11,341 bases of DNA, taken from positions 1 to 11,341 of the forward strand of contig CAMPCT010000054.1 in the NCBI GenBank assembly GCA_946647055.1, written 5' to 3'. A program made the translations under genes and the position numbers. The notes under the pieces are model-generated. The model worked only from the letters and a program-made list of their open reading frames with translations, did not search any database and was not told the DNA's origin. Positions 1 to 6,245 of the stretch are shown piece after piece (position 1 is the first letter of the stretch; every line of letters begins with the position of its first letter). Source of the DNA: an uncultured Atopobium sp. (GTDB lineage Bacteria; Actinomycetota; Coriobacteriia; Coriobacteriales; Atopobiaceae).

Positions 1-760
1 AGTTGTCGCCCTTCTTGGAGTGGTAGATGATGTGGCGCTTCTCGGCGGGACCGTGATAGACGATCTCGCGCTCCTCGGGCGTGAGCTCGCTAAACGGCAC
101 GTCCGTGCGGACGCCCATCTCGCGGACGATGTCCTTCATGAGGTCCCACATGAGGCTGCCCCACACCACGACGGCGCCTTCGTCTATCGACTTGGACTCG
201 TCGGGCACGAGCGTGGACTCGTCGACCGTGCGCACGAAGCCCGTCCCCTGGCAGGTGGGGCAGGCGCCTTCGCTGTTGAAGGCCATCTGCTCGGCGCCCG
301 GGCCATAGAAGCGCGCGCCGCACACGGGACACGTGGTCTCGCGCTCGAGGGCCACGTCCATCGAGGGCGGCACGTGGTGGCCGTTGGGGCACACGTGGCT
401 GCCGACGCGGCTGAAGAGCAGGCGCAGGTGGTTGAGCAGCTCGCTCATGGTGCCAAAGGTGGAGCGCACGTCGGGGATGCCCGGGCGCTGGCGCAGCGCG
501 AGGGCGGCCGGCACGTGCAGGACCTCGTCCACCTGGGCGCGGCTCGCCTGCGCTATGCGACGGCGCGTGTAGGTGGAGAGGGCGTCCATGTAGCGGCGCG
601 ACCCCTCGGCGTAGAGCGTCCCCAGCGCCAGGCTCGACTTGCCCGAGCCGGAAACGCCCGCGATGCCCACCAGCTGGTGAAGCGGGATGTCGACGTCGAC
701 GTCGCGCAGATTGTGGACCCGTGCCCCGCGGACCTCGATGTTGCTGGGTTGTTGGCGCAT
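1..760 (-). CDS. UvrA-like ABC ATPase, N-terminal part (gene runs off the window)
   Basis: The gene reads leftwards from an ATG at 760-758, with GAGGAG 5-6 bases upstream, and stays open for 253 codons to the window edge. Seen: a Walker A motif GVSGSGKSS at residues 35-43 followed by LALGTLYAEGSRRYMDALSTY, the family block RSTFGTMSELLNHLRLLFSRVG (99-120), and a UvrA first zinc module with Cys144, Cys147, Cys167 and Cys170. Full UvrA proteins carry an insertion of more than 100 residues, the UvrB-binding domain, between the RSTxGT block and this zinc module. Here only about 23 residues lie between them. This points to a short UvrA paralogue, such as the DrrC-type antibiotic-resistance proteins, rather than the canonical nucleotide-excision-repair subunit. 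The signature motif and second ABC half lie outside the window, so the subfamily is inferred. The role is probably ATP-dependent DNA binding in the cytoplasm; substrate unknown. Confidence 0.9.
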   Translation of the reverse strand, partial: MRQQPSNIEVRGARVHNLRDVDVDIPLHQLVGIAGVSGSGKSSLALGTLYAEGSRRYMDALSTYTRRRIAQASRAQVDEVLHVPAALALRQRPGIPDVRSTFGTMSELLNHLRLLFSRVGSHVCPNGHHVPPSMDVALERETTCPVCGARFYGPGAEQMAFNSEGACPTCQGTGFVRTVDESTLVPDESKSIDEGAVVVWGSLMWDLMKDIVREMGVRTDVPFSELTPEEREIVYHGPAEKRHIIYHSKKGDN

Positions 761-784
761 GTGACTCCTCGCTGGTGCGAACGA

Positions 785-818
785 AAGGGGTACTCCCCTT
801 TGAAAGGGAGTACCCCTT
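785..818. terminator. 13-bp perfect hairpin between the DUF362 gene and the UvrA-like gene
   Basis: Bases 785-797 (AAGGGGTACTCCC) are the exact reverse complement of 806-818, with an 8-base loop. It begins 21 bases after the DUF362 stop codon and lies 25 bases before the UvrA-like start, both on the minus strand. On the minus strand the stem ends CCCCTTTCGTT, a poor U-tract, so intrinsic termination is likely but not textbook. It could also be a copy of a dispersed intergenic palindrome or a leader structure for the UvrA-like gene. Confidence 0.5.
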
Positions 819-838
819 GCCTCTTGCCTACCCGTTAC

Positions 839-1951
839 CTAGCCTTCGAACGGCACCGCGTGCGCGACGGCGTCGGCAAGCGACAGCTCGGCGCAGTCGT
901 TGTCGAGGTCGAGCAGCTTGTAGCGCCAGTTGCCCATGCCCAGCTCGTGCATGTAGGAGAGCTGGCGCAGGCCATGGCGGCTCTCCATGCGCTCGACCAG
1001 GTCGTGGTTGTGCGCGAGCCCCGCCTCGGTCATGGCGTAGACCAGGTCGACGCAGGCGGAGTCGATGGCGCAGATGTCGGTGGAGGCGAGGATGCCGATG
1101 TTGGGGGTGACCACCGGGGCGGCACCGACACCGGCGCAGTCGCAGTCGACGGACATGTTGCGCATGACGTTGACGTAGGCCACGTGCTCGCCAAAGTAGT
1201 CGATCGTCGCCTTGGTGGACTCGGTGATGCGCTCCATGAGCTCTTCCTCGGCGATGCTCCACATGTTGTCGGAGCCCACGACGGTGTGGATGGCCTTCTT
1301 GCCGATGCGCCCGTCGGCACAGCCGATGCCGATGTTCTTGTTGGAGCCGCCAAAGCCGCCCATCATGTGGCCCTTGAAGTGCGTGAGCGCAAGGAGCGAG
1401 TCGTAGGAGAGCATGTTGGCGCCCACGGTCATCTCGCGGAACCACTTGCCGCCCTCGACGGGCAGCGTGGTGGTTGCCCACTCGTCCATGATGTCGACCT
1501 CGGCGAAGTTCCAGCCATTCTTCGCGATGGTCTTGCGATGGTCCTCGGTGGTGTAGCGCCCGCCCTTGTAGTAGGTGTTGGTCTCGACGATGGTGGAGTT
1601 GGGCAGGTCGGCCATGAGCTTGCGCACCCAGTCGCGCGGGATGATGTTGGGGCCATCGGGCTCGCCGGTGTGGAGCTTGACGGCGATGCGGTACTCGAGC
1701 CGGTCGCTCACCTTGGCGAACGCCTTGGCCAGGCCCTCGGCGGAGAGGTCGCGCGTGAACCAGACGATGGACTCACCACCGTCGCGCTCCTCGAGTGGGA
1801 TGTGCACGTCACCGCCGGTGCCGGGCGTGGCGGGCGGCATGGGCGCCGGTGCATTGCCGGCCATGGCGGCCCCTACGAAGGGGGCGACCAGGAAGTCGAG
1901 GCCGCGGGGATGCTCGTCGCGCTGGTCGGAGATGATGGGCTCGTCGGGCAT
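839..1951 (-). CDS. DUF362 domain-containing protein
   Basis: A 370-residue soluble protein; TGGAG 6 bases before the ATG at 1951-1949 supports the start. Family hallmarks seen: SIVWFTRDLSAEGL (61-74), a KLHTGEPDGPNIIP segment (92-105), VETNTYYKGGRYTTEDHR (122-139), the core HFKGHMMGGFGGSNKNIGIG (191-210), and DIGILAS/DICAID-like text near 284-297. DUF362 (PF04015) proteins have no settled function; some carry ferredoxin clusters and have been called Fe-S centre proteins. This one has no CxxCxxC ferredoxin motif, but it has Cys211, a DCDC pair (Cys270, Cys272), Cys294 and Cys300, which might bind metal. The first 55 residues are Pro/Ala-rich (NAPAPMPPATPGTGG at 33-47) and look like a variable extension. 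There is no signal peptide or membrane segment, so it is probably cytoplasmic. It is likely monocistronic, with a hairpin following its stop codon. Confidence 0.85.
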   Translation of the reverse strand: MPDEPIISDQRDEHPRGLDFLVAPFVGAAMAGNAPAPMPPATPGTGGDVHIPLEERDGGESIVWFTRDLSAEGLAKAFAKVSDRLEYRIAVKLHTGEPDGPNIIPRDWVRKLMADLPNSTIVETNTYYKGGRYTTEDHRKTIAKNGWNFAEVDIMDEWATTTLPVEGGKWFREMTVGANMLSYDSLLALTHFKGHMMGGFGGSNKNIGIGCADGRIGKKAIHTVVGSDNMWSIAEEELMERITESTKATIDYFGEHVAYVNVMRNMSVDCDCAGVGAAPVVTPNIGILASTDICAIDSACVDLVYAMTEAGLAHNHDLVERMESRHGLRQLSYMHELGMGNWRYKLLDLDNDCAELSLADAVAHAVPFEG

Positions 1952-1988
1952 GGTTGCTCCAATCTCGTGAAGTCTCTCGTCCCATCAC

Positions 1989-1997
1989 ATGATAGCA
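1989..1997 (-). promoter_or_regulatory. Candidate extended -10 promoter of the DUF362 gene
   Basis: On the minus strand the bases read TGCTATCAT, an extended -10 (TGn plus TATCAT), about 38 bases before the DUF362 start codon. Transcription would begin near 1982 with a leader of about 30 bases. No good -35 is seen at 16-18 bp (AAGTGA at best). The call rests on motif similarity only. Confidence 0.35.
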
Positions 1998-2107
1998 GGG
2001 AGGAGCCGTCGTCACTTCTCCGGCAGAGCCATGCACGTTGGAAGTGTCATCAGGGCCCTGCGCAAGGGAGGTCGAATGATGCTCCCAAATTGCGTGGTTT
2101 CCATAAT

Positions 2108-2139
2108 AGTTAACCTTTTCTAACTTACTGTGCTAGCAT
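2108..2139 (+). promoter_or_regulatory. Candidate promoter with overlapping inverted repeat before the ZIP transporter
   Basis: TTAACC (2110-2115, four of six matches to TTGACA) lies 18 bp before TAGCAT (2134-2139), which is preceded by TGC to make an extended -10. The predicted start near 2146 leaves a very short leader containing the GAGGAGG ribosome binding site. An inverted repeat AGTTA-N8-TAACT (2108-2125) covers the -35 and is placed where a metal-responsive repressor could sit. It resembles DtxR/MntR boxes only loosely. Confidence 0.35.
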
Positions 2140-2160
2140 GTGCCGTTGAGGAGGTGGCCC

Positions 2161-2946
2161 ATGCCACAGGAAGTCATATACGGCCTGCTCATCCCCTTTG
2201 CCGGGACATCCCTCGGCGCCGCCTGCGTCTTTCTCATGAGGGAGGAGCTGCCCGACAAAGTCAACCGAGCCCTCACCGGCTTCGCGGCGGGCGTCATGAC
2301 CGCAGCCTCCATCTGGAGCCTGCTCCAGCCCGCCATGGACGACTCCGCCCAGCTTGGGAGGCTCGCCTTCGTGCCGGCAGCGGCGGGCTTCTGGCTGGGG
2401 ACGCTCTTCCTGCTGCTGCTCGACACCGTCATCCCCCACCTGCATCTGGGCGATGAGGGGGAGCTGGAGGGGCCGCGGACGCGCCTCGCGCGCACGACCC
2501 TCATGATCCTTGCGGTGACGCTGCACAACATCCCCGAGGGCATGGCCGTAGGCGTGGTCTTCGCCGGCTGGATGTCGGGCGCCACGACCATCACCCTGGC
2601 GGGCGCCATGGCGCTGGCGCTGGGCATCGCCATCCAGAACTTCCCCGAGGGGGCGATCATCTCGATGCCCCTGCGAGCCGAGGGCATGGGACGTGGGCGC
2701 GCCTTTGCGGGCGGGGTCCTCTCGGGGGTGGTGGAGCCCCTTGGCGCTGTGGCCACCATCATGGCCGCGCGGCTGGTCGTGCCCTTCCTTCCCTACCTGC
2801 TGGGCTTTGCCGCCGGAGCCATGATGTACGTGGTGGTCGAGGAACTCGTCCCCGAGATGAGCGAGGGCCACCACTCCAACGTGGGCGTGGTGCTCTTCGC
2901 GCTGGGGTTCACCGTGATGATGGCGCTGGACGTGGCCTTGGGGTAG
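2161..2946 (+). CDS. ZIP family (GufA-type) divalent metal transporter
   Basis: A 261-residue multi-pass membrane protein, probably importing zinc or other divalent metals. The start at 2161 is chosen because GAGGAGG sits 6-7 bases upstream; an in-frame GTG at 2140 lies ahead of that site and would be poorly initiated. Seen: about eight hydrophobic segments. The ZIP signatures are HNIPEG (122-127) in transmembrane helix 4 and NFPEG (160-164) in helix 5, which supply the binuclear metal-site residues His, Asn, Pro and Glu. EELVPE (228-233) and a short PHLHLGDEGE loop (92-101) may hand on metal. The length and the paired HNxPEG/NxPEG motifs match the GufA/ZupT-like branch; metal specificity cannot be read from sequence. 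It has its own promoter region and converges on the TM1266-type gene, with a 12-bp gap and no obvious terminator hairpin. Confidence 0.92.
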   Translation: MPQEVIYGLLIPFAGTSLGAACVFLMREELPDKVNRALTGFAAGVMTAASIWSLLQPAMDDSAQLGRLAFVPAAAGFWLGTLFLLLLDTVIPHLHLGDEGELEGPRTRLARTTLMILAVTLHNIPEGMAVGVVFAGWMSGATTITLAGAMALALGIAIQNFPEGAIISMPLRAEGMGRGRAFAGGVLSGVVEPLGAVATIMAARLVVPFLPYLLGFAAGAMMYVVVEELVPEMSEGHHSNVGVVLFALGFTVMMALDVALG

Positions 2947-2958
2947 CCGTGAGCCGTC

Positions 2959-3216
2959 CTACGCCTGCGAGACGAAGCTCGAATAGGCCGCCTTGGCGCT
3001 CACGCCAGGTAGGTTGCCAATCCTGCCGGCGAGCGCGGAGATGGTGTCTGCTGGGGCGTCGACCACGACGCTGATGACGTTCACGCCCTTGGCGCGATAC
3101 GGAATGCCCATGCGCCCCACCACATACGGTGCGTACTCGTGAAGGATCTTGTTGAGCCGCTCGACCGAGCCCTCGTCCTCGACGATGATGCCTATGACCG
3201 CGACGCGCGTCTCCAT
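2959..3216 (-). CDS. TM1266 family putative regulator of the iron-only hydrogenase system
   Basis: A small 85-residue protein starting METRVAVIGIIVEDEGSVE. The ATG at 3216-3214 is chosen because GGGGGAGG lies 4 bases upstream and because the family begins with this METRVAVIGI text; an upstream in-frame start at 3255 would add 13 unrelated residues. The family blocks HEYAPYVVGRMGIPY (26-40) and VNVISVVVDAPADTISALAG (45-64) are seen. Members have a ferredoxin-like, NikR C-terminal/ACT-like fold without a DNA-binding domain. They are named for co-occurrence with [FeFe]-hydrogenase maturation genes (hydEFG); the effector is not established. No hydrogenase or hyd maturation gene is in this window, so here it is an orphan. 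It is transcribed from the 3217-3397 region, divergent from the DUF4342 gene. Confidence 0.88.
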   Translation of the reverse strand: METRVAVIGIIVEDEGSVERLNKILHEYAPYVVGRMGIPYRAKGVNVISVVVDAPADTISALAGRIGNLPGVSAKAAYSSFVSQA

Positions 3217-3260
3217 GGGTCCTCCCCCGCATGACCTTGCCTCTGTCCTCGACACCTAGT

Positions 3261-3269
3261 TGTATACCA
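3261..3269 (-). promoter_or_regulatory. Candidate extended -10 promoter of the TM1266-type gene
   Basis: The minus strand reads TGGTATACA: TGn followed by TATACA, an extended -10 about 45 bases before the ATG at 3216. Transcription would start near 3254, giving a leader of about 38 bases with the GGAGG site at its end. There is no clear -35 at the usual distance (GGTGAT). Confidence 0.35.
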
Positions 3270-3275
3270 TTGCCT

Positions 3276-3324
3276 CACCCAAAATCACCCAAGATTAATC
3301 TTCGCCCAAGGACCGGTTAATCTT
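3276..3324 (+). promoter_or_regulatory. Direct repeats and palindrome upstream of the DUF4342 gene
   Basis: CACCCAA occurs at 3276 and 3286, exactly 10 bp apart. CCCAAG recurs at 3305. TTAATCTT occurs at 3295-3302 and 3317-3324, 22 bp apart. The first TTAATCTT is the right part of a 12-bp perfect palindrome, AAGATTAATCTT (3291-3302). Helically phased direct repeats are what OmpR-family response regulators usually bind, and such a regulator is encoded downstream at 4061. A weak promoter reading is TTAATC (3295-3300), 17 bp, TAATCT (3318-3323). Binding and promoter function are inferred. Confidence 0.35.
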
Positions 3325-3397
3325 TGAACGCCATCATGCAAGTCGTCAGGAAGTTGGGGCGCACGGAGCACCCCACACCAGAGGAAAGGACTTGATC

Positions 3398-3961
3398 ATG
3401 GACAAGCTCGAGAAGGTCGAACTCATTCGCGAGAAGACCGGCGTCACCTACGACGACGCGAAGGTCGCCCTCGAGGCCTGCAACGACGACGTGCTCGACG
3501 CGATCATCTGGCTGGAGCGCCTCGGCAAGGCCACCACGCAGACCGCCAGCTACACCACCAGCGCCGCCACCGAGGCCGGCCCCGTCTCCCCCGAGATGGC
3601 CCAGGCGCAGTACGCCTACCAGCAGTCCACCAGGAAGTCCAAGTTCGGCGAGTGGGTCGGCCGCGTGGGCAACGAGGCCAAGCGCATCGTGCGCGCCAGC
3701 CTCGACACCTCGTTCGTCATCACCCGTCACGGCGAGAAGGTCTTCGCGATGCCCGTGCTCTTCATCATCCTGGGCATCCTGCTGTGGTGGGCCGCCTTCC
3801 CGCTGCTGGTGATTGGCCTGTTCCTTGACTGCCACTACCACATCGAGGGCGCCAGGCCCATCACCGTCGACGTGAACAAGGTCATGGACATGGCCTCGGA
3901 CGGCGTGGACTCCATCAAGGACACGGTCATGGGCGACAAGGACGACGAGGCCCAGAACTAG
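3398..3961 (+). CDS. DUF4342 membrane protein with N-terminal UBA/TS-N-like domain
   Basis: A 187-residue protein. The ATG at 3398 has AGGAAAGGA ending 7 bases upstream; a TTG at 3392 is in frame but too close to that site. Residues 1-43 (EKVELIREKTGVTYDDAKVALEA, then DDVLDAIIWLERLG) form a three-helix UBA/TS-N-like fold like that at the start of EF-Ts or nascent-polypeptide-associated proteins. A Thr/Ser/Ala-rich linker follows (44-80). Residues 84-150 carry the DUF4342 core: an amphipathic segment, FVITRHGEKVFAMPV, then a long hydrophobic stretch (about 118-144) that could span the membrane once or as a tight hairpin, ending DCHYHIE. The tail (155-187) is charged and rich in Asp and Lys. 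The function of DUF4342 is unknown. The gene is followed 99 bp later by a response regulator and sensor kinase, so a role in envelope sensing alongside them is possible but unproven. Confidence 0.85.
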   Translation: MDKLEKVELIREKTGVTYDDAKVALEACNDDVLDAIIWLERLGKATTQTASYTTSAATEAGPVSPEMAQAQYAYQQSTRKSKFGEWVGRVGNEAKRIVRASLDTSFVITRHGEKVFAMPVLFIILGILLWWAAFPLLVIGLFLDCHYHIEGARPITVDVNKVMDMASDGVDSIKDTVMGDKDDEAQN

Positions 3962-3977
3962 CAACTGGGCTACGATA

Positions 3978-4005
3978 GCGGGTGGGGGCATTCGCTCCCA
4001 CCCGC
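3978..4005 (+). terminator. 12-bp stem-loop after the DUF4342 gene
   Basis: Bases 3978-3989 (GCGGGTGGGGGC) pair with 3994-4005 (GCTCCCACCCGC) in a 12-bp stem with one G-U pair and an ATTC loop, starting 17 bases after the DUF4342 stop codon. Position and strength suit a terminator or an mRNA 3'-end stabiliser, but no T-run follows. It may therefore attenuate rather than end transcription into the response regulator gene. Confidence 0.5.
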
Positions 4006-4009
4006 ACTG

Positions 4010-4040
4010 CTGGACAAAGGTAGCAGGCACCTTTGTCCAG
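4010..4040 (+). repeat. 12-bp perfect inverted repeat in the response-regulator leader
   Basis: CTGGACAAAGGT (4010-4021) and its exact reverse complement (4029-4040) flank a 7-base loop, only 20 bases before the regulator's ATG. There is no T-run after it. It could be an operator for autoregulation, a leader hairpin in RNA, or a copy of a dispersed intergenic palindrome; the sequence alone does not decide. Confidence 0.6.
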
Positions 4041-4060
4041 TCCGCACGAAAGGACGTACC

Positions 4061-4777
<717 letters not shown>

Positions 4778-4829
4778 GGACACGACGAGGCGACTCCCCG
4801 CCGTTCCCCAGAGCCGTCCCAGGACGAGG

Positions 4830-6128
4830 ATGCGCACGAGCCCCCGCACCTCATCCATCGCGCGCTCGATCGGCTGGAGCAACTGGTGGCGCAAGCTGGT
4901 GGGCTGGCTCTTCTTCGACCTGTTGCTCGTCACAATCGCGCTCTTCATCTTCGCGTACCGCTGCAACGAGTCGGTCATCGAACGCGAGACCCTCAACCCC
5001 GCCTCGTACTTCTCCCATATGGCGCTCGAGGGCGACGGCATGTCCATCTCGACCTGGCGCTACGAGGTCACGACCTTCGACGACAACGTGACGCACAGCT
5101 TCTACCTGCTGCCTGCCGTCGAGGACATCTGGCCCGTGCCCGCGTTCATCCTCGGGTGGCAGCTCGTCAGCCTCTTTGGGGTCTTTGGCGACATCCGCCG
5201 CGTCCGACGCAAGCTGCAGCCCCTCAACGACCTCGCCGTCATGGCAGACACCTTGGGCCAGGTGGGCGTGGTCGACCCCATGTCGCTCCCCGGCTCAAGC
5301 AGCGCCGACAAGATGGCTACCCTCGAGCAGGCCATCGCGCGGGCCAGCGTGGACTCCCCCACCGTCTCCACCGGCGACCAGGACCTGCGCTCCATCGAGA
5401 TTGCCCTCAACGGCCTGCTGCGCCAGATGCAGGAAGCCAAGCTCCAGCAGATGCGCTTCGTGAACGACGCCAGCCACGAGCTGCGCACGCCCATCGCCGT
5501 CATCCAGGGCTACGTGGGCATGCTCGACCGTTGGGGCAAGACCGACCCGACGGTGCTGGAGGAGTCCATCGAGGCCCTGCGCGCCGAGTCCGACCACATG
5601 CAGGAGCTCGTGGAGCAGCTGCTGTTCCTGGCGCGCGGCGACTCCGGACGCAACACGCTCCAGAAGGAGCCCCTCAACCTCGCCGACGTGGTGCGCGAGG
5701 TGTGGGAGGAGTCCGAGATGATCGACCCCGACCACACCTACACCTGCACCGTGGACGAGGCGGACACGCGCGACCCGCGCTACCAGATGGTGGGCGACCT
5801 GGTCATGGTCAAGCAGTCCATGCGCATCATGGTGCAGAACGCCCAGAAGTACTCCTCCGCAGGCACCTCGATCAGGCTGTCCGTCGCGACCGACCCCACT
5901 GGCGTGAGCTACATGGTCCAGGACGAGGGCATGGGGATGTCCGAGAAGGACGCTGCCCACGTGTTCGAGCGCTTCTACCGCGCCGACGGGGCCCGCAACG
6001 AGGGCACCGAGGGCAGCGGCCTGGGCCTCTCCATCGCCAAGTGGATCGTCGACGCCCACAACGGCACCATCGAGGTGGTCTCGCGCGAGGGCGTGGGCAC
6101 GCGCTTCACCGTGAGGTTCCCGCGGTAG
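4830..6128 (+). CDS. Membrane sensor histidine kinase partner of the OmpR-family regulator
   Basis: A 432-residue kinase. The ATG at 4830 is preferred because AGGA lies 5 bases upstream and the preceding codons use rare AGG/CGA arginines; an in-frame ATG at 4758 would add 24 residues and overlap the regulator gene by 20 bp. Seen: transmembrane helix 1 (about 24-43), a short external segment (44-101), helix 2 (102-120), then a HAMP-like stretch (121-200) with a roughly 30-residue Ser/Pro-rich insertion (151-181). The HisKA domain has the H-box FVNDASHELRTP with His216 as phosphorylation site. The HATPase domain has the N-box MVQNAQKYS (Asn337), G1 DEGMGM (365-370), the F-box FERFYRADG and G2 GSGLGL (395-400). 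All catalytic motifs look intact. The small extracytoplasmic loop gives no clue to the signal. Overall layout resembles Gram-positive ArlS/CssS-like kinases. Confidence 0.93.
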   Translation: MRTSPRTSSIARSIGWSNWWRKLVGWLFFDLLLVTIALFIFAYRCNESVIERETLNPASYFSHMALEGDGMSISTWRYEVTTFDDNVTHSFYLLPAVEDIWPVPAFILGWQLVSLFGVFGDIRRVRRKLQPLNDLAVMADTLGQVGVVDPMSLPGSSSADKMATLEQAIARASVDSPTVSTGDQDLRSIEIALNGLLRQMQEAKLQQMRFVNDASHELRTPIAVIQGYVGMLDRWGKTDPTVLEESIEALRAESDHMQELVEQLLFLARGDSGRNTLQKEPLNLADVVREVWEESEMIDPDHTYTCTVDEADTRDPRYQMVGDLVMVKQSMRIMVQNAQKYSSAGTSIRLSVATDPTGVSYMVQDEGMGMSEKDAAHVFERFYRADGARNEGTEGSGLGLSIAKWIVDAHNGTIEVVSREGVGTRFTVRFPR

Positions 6129-6154
6129 CGGCACCACCTCGTCTCCCGATTGCC

Positions 6155-6198
6155 GCGTCTGTCCCTTTTGCATCAGACGCAAGGGGAAACGTCCCCTT
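6155..6198 (+). terminator. Two abutting hairpins after the sensor kinase gene
   Basis: GCGTCTG (6155-6161) pairs perfectly with CAGACGC (6174-6180) around a 12-base loop. The next base starts a second hairpin: AAGGGGA (6181-6187), loop AACG, TCCCCTT (6192-6198). Position 26 bases after the kinase stop suits transcription termination, though the T-tract is only TTTA. AAGGGGA can instead pair with TCCCTTT (6162-6168) in the first loop, so the structures compete. It lies 48 bases before the MATE gene start, so a leader or attenuator role for that gene is also possible. Confidence 0.5.
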
Positions 6199-6245
6199 TA
6201 CATCCCCCTGCTAGACTCACCCCTCGAATGACGAGGAGGTGAGAC

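Noticed and set aside
2051..2060. CAGGGCCCTG perfect 10-bp palindrome in the DUF362/ZIP divergent region
   Set aside because: It is short, GC-rich and not near the predicted promoter elements; it could easily be chance.
20..2113. A 697-codon open frame on the plus strand
   Set aside because: It lies antisense to the UvrA-like and DUF362 genes, which have clear family motifs and ribosome binding sites. Its product is His/Ala/Gly/Val-rich low-information text typical of the reverse strand of GC-rich genes.
2947..2958. A shared bidirectional terminator between the converging ZIP and TM1266-type genes
   Set aside because: The 12-bp gap holds no hairpin, and I saw no convincing stem with a T-run in the adjoining gene ends.
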